Assembly (NCBI RefSeq): GCF_001264245.1
Contig: NZ_CP011339.1
Coordinates: forward strand, 2,294,001-2,358,000
Length of the DNA: 64,000 bases
Source of the DNA: Microcystis panniformis FACHB-1757
GTDB taxonomy: Bacteria; Cyanobacteriota; Cyanobacteriia; Cyanobacteriales; Microcystaceae
Reading direction: 5' to 3'
Shown here: positions 25,604 through 35,028 of the stretch, in pieces
How the letters are laid out: every line of letters starts with the position of its first letter
How positions within the stretch are numbered: position 1 is the stretch's first letter
Translations under genes and position numbers: made by a program
The notes under the pieces: generated by a model
The model's input: the letters and a program-made list of their open reading frames with translations, nothing else
Databases searched by the model: none
What the model was told of the DNA's origin: nothing

Positions 25604-27685
25604 TCACTGATTAACCGTTCCCTTTACTTTTGGTGATAATCGTCTCGGCCACGTTGCGGGGACTTCTTCGTAATGGCTAAATTCCATGGTGAAGATGCCG
25701 CGTCCTTGGGTTTTGGAGCGAATATCAGTGGCGTAACCAAACATTTCCGCCAGGGGAACTTTAGCGGAGACTTTGGCGATGCCGGTCTCGGTTTCTTGAC
25801 CTTCGATTTGTCCCCGACGGGAGTTAAGATCACCGATGACGTTACCGATGAAGTCTTCAGGTACTTCCACCTCGACTTTCATCATTGGTTCTAGGAGAAC
25901 AGGAGCAGCTTTCATCACTGCTTCTTTGATCGCCATGGAACCGGCAATCTTAAAGGCCATCTCGGAGGAGTCCACATCGTGGAAAGAACCATCTACCAGG
26001 GTTGCTTTCAGGTCGATGACAGGATAACCCGCTACGATCCCCGATTCGCAAGCTTCTTTCATCCCTTGTTCTGACGGGTTGATGTATTCTTTGGGGATAG
26101 CACCACCGACAATTTTGGAGACGAAGACAAAGCCCGAACCCGGTTCACCCGGTTCCAGTTCAATGACGACGTGGCCGTACTGTCCTTTACCGCCACTTTG
26201 ACGGATAAATTTACCCTCGGCCCGCACGGGTTTGCGGACGGTTTCCCGATAGGCAACTTGGGGAGCGCCCACGGTTGCTTCGACTTTGTACTCCCGGAGC
26301 ATTCGATCGACGAGGATTTCCAGGTGCAGTTCTCCCATCCCAGCGATTACCGTTTGATTGGTTTCGGGATCAACTTTGACCCGGAAGGTGGGATCCTCAT
26401 CGGAGAGAGCTTGCAGAGCTTTGCTGAGTTTCTCGATGTCCTGTTTGGTTTTCGGTTCCACCGCCACGGAGATAACCGGTTCGGGGATAAAGAGGGATTC
26501 TAGGATAATCGGGTTCTTCTCATCACAGAGGGTATCCCCGGTAATGGTGTTTTTCAGTCCGATCGCCGCTCCTAGATCACCGGCGCGCAGTTCATCCACT
26601 TCAATCCGTTCGTTGGATTTGAGGACGATCAGGCGAGCGATCCGTTCTTTGGTTCCTTTGGTGGAGTTGTAGGCGTAGCTGCCTTTGGCTAGTACACCGG
26701 AATAGACCCGCAGGAAGGTTAAACGACCGAAGGGATCGGCCATGATTTTGAAGGCCAGGGCCGAGAAGGGCGCATCGTCCTTAGCTTCCCGGATTGCCTC
26801 GCTGCCATCGGGGAGAACCCCTTTAACGGCGGCTACTTCCGAGGGTGAGGGTAGGTAATCGACGACGGCATCGAGGAGCAGTTGTACCCCTTTGTTTTTG
26901 AAAGCCGAGCCGCAGAGGACGGGAACAATTGTACCAGCAATCGTCCCTTCCCTGAGACCGCGTTTGATTTCGGCTTCGGTGAGTTCTTCACCTTCTAGAT
27001 ATTTTTCTAGGAGTTCTTCATCCGCTTCCGCTACAGCCTCCACCAGCTGCACGCGGAATTCTTCGGCCTTTTTCAATAAGTCTTCGGGAATGTCGGTTTC
27101 TTCTATGTCTTTGCCTAGATCGTCCTTATATATATAGGCGCGCATCTTGACGAGATCAACGATCCCGCTCAGTTCGCTTTCCGCGCCGATCGGCATTTGG
27201 ATGGGAACGGCGTTAGCTCTAAGGCGATCTCTTAATTGTTCGTAAACTTTGAAGAAGTTCGCTCCCGTTCTGTCCATTTTGTTGATAAAGGCAATCCGGG
27301 GTACTTTGTACCGATCGGCTTGTCTCCAGACGGTTTCCGATTGGGGTTGTACACCACCAACAGAGCAGAAAACCGCCACCACGCCATCGAGTACCCGCAT
27401 GGAACGTTCCACTTCAATGGTGAAATCGACGTGGCCGGGGGTGTCAATGATGTTGATGCGATGATCTTGCCAACTGGTACTGATGGCGGCGGCGGTGATC
27501 GTGATTCCTCGCTCCCGTTCCTGTTCCATCCAGTCGGTAATTGCCGTTCCGTCGTGGACTTCGCCCAGTTTATGAGCGACTCCCGTGTAGAACAGGATTC
27601 TTTCTGTTGTCGTTGTTTTGCCCGCGTCTATGTGAGCGGCGATTCCGATGTTTCGCACTCTCTCTAGCGGGATAGTCCGTGCCAC
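25604..27685 (-). CDS. fusA: Elongation factor G
   Basis: 693 residues. Starts at GTG 27685 (ARTIPLERVRNIGIAAHIDA) with GGAGG 8 bases upstream. GTPase motifs AHIDAGKTTTTERILFYTG, DTPGHVDF and NKMDRTG are intact, followed by domains II-V ending FSHYEEVPATWPRRLSPKVK. Catalyses translocation. Intact reading frame throughout. Several long antisense frames across it are shadows of its GC-rich codons. Confidence 0.98.
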   Translation of the reverse strand: MARTIPLERVRNIGIAAHIDAGKTTTTERILFYTGVAHKLGEVHDGTAITDWMEQERERGITITAAAISTSWQDHRINIIDTPGHVDFTIEVERSMRVLDGVVAVFCSVGGVQPQSETVWRQADRYKVPRIAFINKMDRTGANFFKVYEQLRDRLRANAVPIQMPIGAESELSGIVDLVKMRAYIYKDDLGKDIEETDIPEDLLKKAEEFRVQLVEAVAEADEELLEKYLEGEELTEAEIKRGLREGTIAGTIVPVLCGSAFKNKGVQLLLDAVVDYLPSPSEVAAVKGVLPDGSEAIREAKDDAPFSALAFKIMADPFGRLTFLRVYSGVLAKGSYAYNSTKGTKERIARLIVLKSNERIEVDELRAGDLGAAIGLKNTITGDTLCDEKNPIILESLFIPEPVISVAVEPKTKQDIEKLSKALQALSDEDPTFRVKVDPETNQTVIAGMGELHLEILVDRMLREYKVEATVGAPQVAYRETVRKPVRAEGKFIRQSGGKGQYGHVVIELEPGEPGSGFVFVSKIVGGAIPKEYINPSEQGMKEACESGIVAGYPVIDLKATLVDGSFHDVDSSEMAFKIAGSMAIKEAVMKAAPVLLEPMMKVEVEVPEDFIGNVIGDLNSRRGQIEGQETETGIAKVSAKVPLAEMFGYATDIRSKTQGRGIFTMEFSHYEEVPATWPRRLSPKVKGTVNQ

Positions 27686-27828
27686 AGCAACCTCCTTGCT
27701 TTGCTTGCCAGTGATGGGGTTTTGTTCTAGGATTTTTTACACTATTTACAATTCTATACTTTTCTTGACAGTTTTTTGGCGGCAGCGGTGTAGTCCACCG
27801 CCCTTAAAGTATCTTTAAAGTATCTTTC

Positions 27829-28299
27829 TTAGTAACGATAGTGGGCAAAGGCTTTGTTGGCCTCTGCCATCCGGTGGGTTTCTTCCCGTTTTTTGATCGT
27901 GCCGCCGGTTTCGTTGGCCGCATCCATGATCTCGTTAGCTAGTTTACCTGCCATGGTTTTGCCGCCTCTGGTTCTGGCATAATGGACTAACCAACGTAGT
28001 GCCAGTGTACTACCGCGATTACTCCGTACTTCCATCGGTACTTGATAGGTGGCTCCACCGACCCGGCGGGCTTTCACTTCCACCAGGGGAGTGGCGTTTT
28101 TAACGGCTTTTTCAAATACTTCTAGGGGTTCTTGACCGGTACGTTCGCCGACGGTTTTCAGGGCATCGTAAACGATGTTAGCGGCCAGGGACTTTTTGCC
28201 CGAGCGCATAATCCGGCGGATGGTCATGCTGACTAAACAGCTATTGTAAACGGGATCGGGGGGAATAGGACGTTTTTTGACGTTTTTACGGCGAGACAT
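27829..28299 (-). CDS. rpsG: 30S ribosomal protein S7
   Basis: 156 residues, full length: SRRKNVKKRPIPPDPVYNSC at the start and AEANKAFAHYRY at the end. Primary 16S rRNA-binding protein that nucleates assembly of the 30S head. Second gene of the str operon, 155 bases after rpsL. Confidence 0.98.
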   Translation of the reverse strand: MSRRKNVKKRPIPPDPVYNSCLVSMTIRRIMRSGKKSLAANIVYDALKTVGERTGQEPLEVFEKAVKNATPLVEVKARRVGGATYQVPMEVRSNRGSTLALRWLVHYARTRGGKTMAGKLANEIMDAANETGGTIKKREETHRMAEANKAFAHYRY

Positions 28300-28454
28300 C
28301 GGAATATTCCTGAATTTTCTAGGTTAACTTTAACTTTTGCTTGACAGTCGGATGATTACAGCCCATCTCAAACCCCCTCCTGCGAGTTTTCGGTCTCTTG
28401 GGTTAACTTTGACCGACTCGGTGGGAGTATTTTTTTGGTTAATCAATTCCCTGT

Positions 28455-28837
28455 TTATTTAGCGGCGGGTTTGGGGCGTTTGGTTCCGTACTTAGACCGC
28501 GCCTTTTGACGGTTTTTCACCCCGGTGGCATCGAGGGTGCCGCGAATGATGTGATATCTGACTCCGGGTAGATCTTTGACCCGACCGCCCGAATGAGGAC
28601 GACGGAGTGTTCTTGTAGGTTATGACCAATGCCCGGGATGTAGGCTGTCACCTCAAATCCAGAGGTCAAACGTACCCTAGCCACTTTCCGTAGGGCTGAG
28701 TTGGGTTTTTTCGGTGTGGTGGTATATACTCTTGTACAAACTCCCCGACGTTGGGGGCATTGTTTGAGGGCGGGAGATTTGGTTTTTCTTTTCGCTTTGG
28801 ATCTTTCGTCGCGTATTAATTGCTGAATGGTGGGCAT
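28455..28837 (-). CDS. rpsL: 30S ribosomal protein S12, apparent one-base frameshift
   Basis: Starts PTIQQLIRDERSKAKRKTKS and runs normally through KKPNSALRKVARVRLTSGFE and GIGHNLQEHSVVLIR. The frame then breaks at the three-C run 28588-28590 (plus strand); one more C restores GGRVKDLPGVRYHIIRGTLD and then ATGVKNRQKARSKYGTKRPK ending PAAK at 28455, 127 residues. S12 is the decoding-centre protein and is essential, so a real frameshift would be lethal unless a second copy exists. I read this as a sequence error. First gene of the str operon. Confidence 0.93.
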
Positions 28838-29208
28838 GATAGGGCTGTATCTAAGGTTACTCTGAACTCCTATTACCGAAGGTCAAATCGTTGACAAAAG
28901 GTCATTATAGCAAATTGTCGCTCCTGTTGTCAAGTCGCTTGTGGTGCTTTTCTCCGGTTTAGAGGTTAGAGATTGTCTTTTTCTTGGGCGGCGGTGGCAC
29001 TCAATTCGGGCGTTATTAGGCGATAAAATTACAGCTTCGTTGTTTTGGCTTGATGGTGCAATTTTAGCGATAATTATCACCTGATTAATCGGCCAATATC
29101 TGAAAAACTGTCTCTAGCTAACCTCATTTTCAGAACTGGTGTCTAGACTATTAGCTCTTAACGCTATATTTAGAGCTTTTGTACTGGATGCACCAGAGGC
29201 TATCATAA

Positions 29209-29239
29209 AATATTGTTAACCTCAAAGGTTAACAATATT
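29209..29239. repeat. Perfect 14-bp-stem palindrome
   Basis: AATATTGTTAACCT-CAA-AGGTTAACAATATT, between the rpsL promoter region and a MITE. Could be a terminator or a regulator-binding palindrome. The remaining 28838-29208 holds no gene that I can recognise; the str operon promoter must lie there. Confidence 0.7.
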
Positions 29240-29282
29240 CCAAGGTTCATCTACAATGGATATTGTCTTTAAGGAAAAAAAA

Positions 29283-29468
29283 GGCTCTTCGTTACTTGGT
29301 ATGGTTCGATAGGGGAGCATAAATCGACTAAATCCTTATCTGGCAAGAGACTTAATTGATTAGTTCGCTCTAGAGAAAAATAATTGACAAAAATCGCTAA
29401 ATGCCTTTCTATACAAGGGTTACATCCTCTATAACCCCCGTTCATTGCATAACATAAACCGAAGAGCC
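29283..29468. mobile_element. MITE family 2 with GGCTCTTC ends, copy 1 (186 bp)
   Basis: Ends GGCTCTTCGTTACTTGGTAT and the inverse of AACATAAACCGAAGAGCC, flanked by eight As on each side (29275-29282, 29469-29476), consistent with an 8-bp target duplication. Inverted copy at 59016-59202. Confidence 0.85.
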
Positions 29469-29530
29469 AAAAAAAATTTGAGAACGAATGCAATAGCCAA
29501 AGACTACTGAAAAAACAGTATGGAGAGAAG

Positions 29531-29767
29531 ATGGCTAAGAAAATCAGGCAAAGACTCGACGACTTAAAAGCAGTTATTGTCCTAGAGTAAATGCGATCGC
29601 TGCCGGGACGTTGCCACGAATTATTATATAACCGTGCTGGACAACTATCCCTAGATTTAGTTCATCCCTTCAGACTAATTTTTGAGCCAGCTAATATACC
29701 GATTCCTCGAAAAGCAGACGGGGGAATTGATTGGAAGAAAGTAACCGCAGTCGTAATTATACTTTAG
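29531..29767 (+). pseudogene. higB: HigB-type (RelE/ParE) toxin remnant
   Basis: Reads MAKKIRQRLDDLKAVIVLE, stop (TAA 29588-29590), then in the same frame MRSLPGRCHELLYNRAGQL, SLDLVHPFRLIFEPANIPIP and DWKKVTAVVII before the IS630 left end. This is the HigB toxin that precedes HTH-ImmA antitoxins. It has an internal nonsense codon, is cut at its 3' end by IS630, and carries a MITE just upstream. Confidence 0.8.
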
Positions 29768-30848
29768 ACGTTCATAATCTGAGATTTATTAAACTTCTGA
29801 AATCGTAGAGTCAGCAAGGAATCCAGTTCTTTTTTATGTTTCAGATGGGCATCATTCAGACATTCATAAATAGCTGAAGAAAAGTCAGAAAAGTTCTCAT
29901 AATATTTACCATATAAACATTTCTTTTTGACCAATTTCCACAGCCTTTCAATTAAATTTAGATTAGGTGAATAAGACGGCAGATAGAGCATCTCTATTGA
30001 CAAAGAAAGAGCCAATTCTTCAACAATTTTACATTTTTGATAGCGGGCATTATCTAAGACTAGAGTGATGGGAATCATTAGTCCTAAAGCAGCTATTTTT
30101 GACCGGAGTTCACAGACTTGAGTTGCCGTAATATAAGTTTCATATGTTACCAGAATAACTTCATGAGTTATTGCATTTAATGCTCCTAAAACATTGAAGC
30201 GTTTACGCCCGCTCGGTGACTTAACAAAAAGTCTCTCAAAACACCAAACAAAACCGAGAAATGCTCCCATGACGAAGTGAGCGGCATCAACAAAAAAAAC
30301 AGCCCTTTTTCCTTCTTTTGCCTCATTTAGTCTGGGTTCTAGCTTTTTTTCTTTGTAGTCCTCTTGTTCATCTGGGTCAGCTTTAGAAGGAAGAGAACCT
30401 ACTTTTAAACATTTCATTCCCATTGATTTTAAAAATTTTCTCACTTGGGTAGGACTTCGTTTTATTCCCGTCAATTCTTCTATCCTATATACAGCTTCAT
30501 TTATTGTGGCTGCTGGATTTTTCTCGAAGTATTTTTTGAGGGTTTCTTTTTGAAACTCTAATTCACTTTTAGGGCGATAGAAGTTGATTTCTTTTAATTT
30601 TTCTATTCCGCCTTCTTGATAATCGCGAAGATAGGTTAATAAGGTATTTGGCGAGATTCCTGCTAACTGACAAATTTTTTGGTGCGGTATCTTTTGGCTT
30701 TTTAACCAGAGAACTTCCATCTTCAGTTGAACCCGGGGATGGGGATGATGAAATCTTTCATAATACAGTGAGTTCTTTTCTTCTTCCGTGAATTCTAGGT
30801 TAATCATGTTTTTAATGAGTGCTTTGCTTCTAATTATGACTCTTAAAC
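29762..30848 (-). mobile_element. IS630-family insertion sequence (about 1087 bp)
   Basis: Inverted ends CTTTAGACGTTCATAAT and GTTTAAGAGTCATAAT, with TA at 29760-29761 and 30849-30850. Inserted at the 3' end of the higB remnant, between it and the antitoxin gene. Confidence 0.8.
29764..30807 (-). CDS. IS630-family transposase (intact)
   Basis: 347 residues, N-terminal HTH region (KICQLAGISPNTLLTYLRDY) and a DDE catalytic domain with VFFVDAAHFV, LVLDNARYQ and NLNLIERLWKLVKKKCL. Different subgroup from the 20437 transposase: about 20 residues shorter and low similarity by eye. No frameshift seen. Confidence 0.9.
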   Translation of the reverse strand: MINLEFTEEEKNSLYYERFHHPHPRVQLKMEVLWLKSQKIPHQKICQLAGISPNTLLTYLRDYQEGGIEKLKEINFYRPKSELEFQKETLKKYFEKNPAATINEAVYRIEELTGIKRSPTQVRKFLKSMGMKCLKVGSLPSKADPDEQEDYKEKKLEPRLNEAKEGKRAVFFVDAAHFVMGAFLGFVWCFERLFVKSPSGRKRFNVLGALNAITHEVILVTYETYITATQVCELRSKIAALGLMIPITLVLDNARYQKCKIVEELALSLSIEMLYLPSYSPNLNLIERLWKLVKKKCLYGKYYENFSDFSSAIYECLNDAHLKHKKELDSLLTLRFQKFNKSQIMNV

Positions 30849-31655
30849 TATATTATTGTCCTTGAGTAAAAAATGCAAGTTGTAGCCGTGCAAAGTATAT
30901 TGGCATAGATGACACCCATGACTAATACTATTGAGAACAGATATGCACCGGATTTTATTTCTCCACCGGGAGAAACCCTTGCCGAAATCCTAGAAGAAAG
31001 AAATATGTCTCAATCGGAACTTGCCCAACGTATGGGCAGACCGAAAAAGACTATCAATGAGATCATAAAAGGTAAAGCGGAGATTACTATCGATACCGCT
31101 TTACAGATAGAGTTAGTGTTAGGAACTCCCGCCAGTTTCTGGATAGAGCGCGAAAGACTTTATCGGGAATATTTAGCAAGAAAAAACGAGAATCAAAGAT
31201 TAAAAGGTTATTTAGGCTGGTTAAAACAAATTCCTTATCGGCAGATGACTAAACTAGGCTGGCTCAAGTTTTATGAGGATAAAATAGAGCAATTACGGGA
31301 GAGCTTGAATTTTTTTGCCGTTGTTTCCCCTGAGCAATGGGAGGAGATTTGGGGGATAAATTTATCGATTGATTTTAGAAAGTCTCAAGCATTTGATAGC
31401 GATCAAGGGGCAATAACAGCATGGTTACGTCAAGGAGAAATAGAAGCATCGAAAATTAATTGTGCTGATTACAACGAGTTGAAATTCACAGATGCCTTGC
31501 AGCAAATTCGTTCGTTAACTGTTAAGTCGATCGAAGTATTTCAACCGCAAATGATCGAGCTTTGTGCGGCAGCGGGAGTTGCCTTGGTTTTTGTTCCTGA
31601 ACTTCCGAAAACAAGGCTATGCGGTGCTACCCGTTGGTTAGGTTCTCAGACAGCT

Positions 31656-32900
31656 GGCTCTTCTGGTTTTCGTGTGTTAATTTTTGTTATGAATTAAAGC
31701 AAGCAAACAGCTTAAGTCGAAGATGTTCAAAATTGGTAAATCCATAACTCATTCTTTTAATAAGCTTTATTTTGGTATTCATTCCCTCAATTAATCCGTT
31801 GGTTGTCTGATTTTCAAAGTAATTACAAATACCTGGCAAATGCTTCTGGATCATCCTGGCACTACTTTCATATAATATCCCGCCTATTCTTATCCATTTT
31901 TCCAATTTTCTCTCAGCACCTCTGAACGTTCTACTACTTTGATAAATTTGTCTAATTTCTTCTTTCATTTCCCCGGCTATTCCTAAGCATGGATGTTCTT
32001 TTAAGATAACTTCTAGTTGTTGTTTTTGCTCGTCCTTTAAGTCCTCTTTATTCTTCCATAATAAATGAGGTAATCCTTTTTCATGCACCCCCATTAACTT
32101 TCTCAATTTATTAAGCTCGTCATTGATGATAGCCATTACATGAAAACGGTCATAGATGATTTTAGCATTGGGAAATAATTCCTTGATCACTGCTGTAAAT
32201 CCTGACCACATATCGACGCTCACTTCTTTCACTTTCTCCCGAACTGCGTCTGGCTGTGCTTTTAAGGCTTCCATTAATTCTTCTTGCTTATGTCCTTTAA
32301 TCACATCTAGTAAAATTTTCTTGTCCATATCTACGACCGTTGTGATGAAATCTTTATGTCCTTTTAAGTTACTAAATTCATCTAAGCTTATTCGTTCTGG
32401 TGCTTCCCACTCTTCCTTTTCTAGTTCTTTAGCACAGTGATTAAATATTAACTCAACTTCTGACCATCCTAACCCTTCTTCTCGACTTATTTCTTCGATG
32501 CTACAATTTTTTACTCTCTCATAAATCATCGATTCATAGCGAATTGTATGATGCTGTCTTAATCTCATAAAACTCAGTCTTTCGCTGATATACTTTTGGC
32601 ACTTTTGACAATGAAACTGACGGCGTGGTACTTCTAAATATACTGGATTACCTAATATTGACAAGTCTCTGACTAGATTATACTCTGTCTGATTGATTCT
32701 GTCTAAGGTTTGATGGCAATTCGGACATTCAATTGTTTCATTTAAAAGAGCAAGCTTTAGGAAAATTGTCTGAGCAATTTTTTGATAATTGACCACTGTT
32801 ACATTTGGTAAATCGAGGAGTTGATCAAAATTTATCCACATAACCCACCTACTGTTCTGTGTTACTATTATACCATGCTCACACAGAACCTAGAAGAGCC
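31656..32900 (-). mobile_element. ISL3-family insertion sequence A (1245 bp)
   Basis: Ends GGCTCTTCTGGTTTTCGTGT and GGCTCTTCTAGGTTCTGTGT (read inwards), flanked by GACAGCT at 31649-31655 and 32901-32907. Full-length relative of the fragment at 16377-16864 and the likely parent of the 132-bp MITEs. Confidence 0.92.
31687..32841 (-). CDS. ISL3-family transposase A (intact)
   Basis: 384 residues. N-terminal zinc ribbon (ECPNCHQTL and CQKCQKYI), then the DDE domain with RISLDEFSNLKGHKDF, EVSVDMWSGFTAVI and the Glu in NGLIEGMNTKIK. No frameshift. It reads opposite to the antitoxin gene it interrupts. Confidence 0.93.
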   Translation of the reverse strand: MWINFDQLLDLPNVTVVNYQKIAQTIFLKLALLNETIECPNCHQTLDRINQTEYNLVRDLSILGNPVYLEVPRRQFHCQKCQKYISERLSFMRLRQHHTIRYESMIYERVKNCSIEEISREEGLGWSEVELIFNHCAKELEKEEWEAPERISLDEFSNLKGHKDFITTVVDMDKKILLDVIKGHKQEELMEALKAQPDAVREKVKEVSVDMWSGFTAVIKELFPNAKIIYDRFHVMAIINDELNKLRKLMGVHEKGLPHLLWKNKEDLKDEQKQQLEVILKEHPCLGIAGEMKEEIRQIYQSSRTFRGAERKLEKWIRIGGILYESSARMIQKHLPGICNYFENQTTNGLIEGMNTKIKLIKRMSYGFTNFEHLRLKLFACFNS

Positions 32901-33435
32901 GACAGCTTTAATTCAATTGAGCGATCGATACAAAACAAATGATCATTTTTGGTTTTCTTTTTTTCATGAAGCTGGTCATATTTTATTACATGGGAAACGA
33001 ATTTTATTTTTAGAGGGGCAAGATATTCAAGATACAATTAAAGAAAAAGAGGCGGATGTTTTTGCAGCTAATTTCTTAATTGATTCCAGAGATTGGCAGA
33101 GATTTATCGCCAATAATTCTCCCAGTAAAAAAGCTATTAATCAATTTGCCGAACAAATAGGAATACACCCTGGTATTATTGTGGGTAGAATGCAACATGA
33201 GCAAATTATTTCTTATCAAAACTATAATGATCTTAAGGAGAAATATTGTCTAAATACGCAGAATTCCTTTTTGGTATTGACGAGCGACTCCCCAAAAGGA
33301 AAACTTCCTATCTCACCATTAAGATAACTGCTGTAAGCGGAGATTACTAAGCATAAATTTGGCAATAATTGACAAATTTAGCATTAGAGACAGGAAATTG
33401 CGATAACATCAAAAAAAGTCAGGTAGAGGATAGTT

Positions 33436-34632
33436 ATGCTCGATCTTGCGAAATTAGCGGCAAAAATGCCAGGAATCAGTCAACATTTTCAACAGGAAGT
33501 GACAGCTAGTCGCGAGCGAGTGCAAAGGGCTAAAATTCTTTTAGAACAAGCTCAACAGCAACAGGAAAAACTGCTAGAACTCTATCATAACTGGCACGAT
33601 CGCCTAATTTTCTCTGTCGCGCTACCGATCGAACCTCTCGACACCCGCATTACTATCCTTCCCGCTCCCGAAAGTCATAGCGTTTTTGCCACGGATGGTT
33701 CCCAAATTGCCCCTTCTCACCACGAAATCGCCTACTGTTATCTAATTAATATCGGTAGGATTATGTTGCACTATGGTCAAAATTTGCACCCTCTCCTCGA
33801 TAGCATTCCCGAAGTCTATTACAAATCAGAAGACCTCTACATTTCTAAACAGTGGGGTATTCGCGTGGATGAGTGGATGAGTTATCGTCGGACGGTATTA
33901 GAAAGCCAAATGTTAGCAGAAATGGCTACTCGTTGGGTAAAACCCCCTGGGGCCCATTATGAACCAAATTTAGCCCTCGTGGATGGTTCTTTGATCTATT
34001 GGTTTATCGATAGTCTCCCCCCGGAAGCAAAAGATTTAATTTTGCCACCGATTTTTCAGTCTTGGGACGATTTAAAATCAGCTAGAATCCCGCTTATGGG
34101 TTATATTAGTGCTTCTCGTAGCACGGAAGGCTTAAATTTCCTGCGTTTACAATCTTGTCCCCATGATACTCCCAATTGCTTGATCAATTGCGGTGATTTA
34201 GACCCAGAAAAAACCCCTTGTCGCGTTGTCGATCCTCTCCGGGATGCTTCTCTCTGGGGTTATTTATTGGAACCGGGGCAAAGAAGTCCTTTTTGGCGCA
34301 GTTCTTTGAAAATACTCGATCTTTATGGGGATGAACATCGCATTTACTTCTGTTATCTCCATGTGGGGACGGAAATCGCTAGGGTAGAGGTTCCTGCTTG
34401 GGTGGTGGAGGAGCGAGAATTACTCGATCGCTCTTTGAGTATTTTACTGGCCCAGGTGTTAAAAGGTTATGGTTATCCGATCGCCTTAGCGGAAGCGCAC
34501 AATTTAGCAGTGATTAAAGGTGGCGATCGCTTGCGTTTTTTTGCTCTTTTGGAACAACAAATGATTAAAGTCGGTTTACAGGATGTGGGAACATCTTATA
34601 AGGAAGCGAGAAAGCGCAGTAGTATCGCTTAA
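33436..34632 (+). CDS. NurA-domain nuclease
   Basis: 398 residues. NurA domain with FATDGSQIAPSHHEIAYCYL (metal-binding Asp), LALVDGSLIYWFI, MGYISASRST and a late GYPIALAEAHNLAVIKGGDR. N-terminal 60 residues form a coiled coil (RVQRAKILLEQAQQQQEKLL). NurA is the 5'-3' nuclease that works with HerA helicase in DNA end resection in archaea; the bacterial partner is not encoded nearby. Starts at ATG 33436. Confidence 0.88.
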   Translation: MLDLAKLAAKMPGISQHFQQEVTASRERVQRAKILLEQAQQQQEKLLELYHNWHDRLIFSVALPIEPLDTRITILPAPESHSVFATDGSQIAPSHHEIAYCYLINIGRIMLHYGQNLHPLLDSIPEVYYKSEDLYISKQWGIRVDEWMSYRRTVLESQMLAEMATRWVKPPGAHYEPNLALVDGSLIYWFIDSLPPEAKDLILPPIFQSWDDLKSARIPLMGYISASRSTEGLNFLRLQSCPHDTPNCLINCGDLDPEKTPCRVVDPLRDASLWGYLLEPGQRSPFWRSSLKILDLYGDEHRIYFCYLHVGTEIARVEVPAWVVEERELLDRSLSILLAQVLKGYGYPIALAEAHNLAVIKGGDRLRFFALLEQQMIKVGLQDVGTSYKEARKRSSIA

Positions 34633-34649
34633 TTGAGGAGGCAGCAGAT

Positions 34650-34985
34650 GGGGAGTGGTCACTGATAACTGCTAACTGCTAACTGATAACTGCTAACTGA
34701 TAACTGGTCACTGATAACTGATAAGTAGGTGGGTGGAATTAAATATAAAATGAACGTAGGTTGGGTTGAAGCATGAAACCCAACGCCCGCATGGGTTACG
34801 CTACCGCTAACCCATCCTACAAATAATTGTGCCTACCTACTTAACTGGTCACTGATAACTGATCACTGATAACTGATAACTGGTCACTGATAACTGATAA
34901 CTGATAACTGATAACTGATCACTGATAACTGATAACTGATAACTGATAACTGGTCACTGATAACTGATCACTGATAACTGATAAA
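34650..34985. repeat. CACTGATAACTG repeat field with nested B2 element
   Basis: Many imperfect copies of GGTCACTGATAACTGATAAC run from about 34655 to 34985. They are interrupted by a B2 element (34720-34843: GTAGGTTGGGTTGAAGCATG ... CTACCGCTAACCCATCCTAC, ends with TAAGTAGG/CCTACTTA). No gene in this 396-base gap. Confidence 0.8.
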
Positions 34986-35028
34986 GGTGGGAATTACCCA
35001 CCTTAAACTTGATTTTTGCCGAATTTTT

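Larger units (their letters stand above)
30909..33327 (+). pseudogene. higA: HigA-ImmA/IrrE antitoxin-peptidase, split by ISL3 element
   Basis: N-terminal part: FISPPGETLAEILEERNMSQ and SELAQRMGRPKKTINEIIKG form the HigA HTH, then FWIERERLYREYLARKNENQ and on to TRWLGSQTA. The ISL3 element 31656-32900 interrupts here. The C-terminal part resumes ALIQLSDRYKTNDHFWFSFF and carries the metallopeptidase motif FHEAGHILLHG (HExGH), ending PISPLR. Removing the IS and one 7-bp target copy (GACAGCT) restores one frame of 388 residues. Family members repress their own operon and may be proteolytically controlled. Confidence 0.9.

Noticed and set aside
24500..27670. Long antisense frames across tuf and fusA
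   Set aside because: Both genes are intact and highly conserved; the antisense frames are by-products of their codon use.
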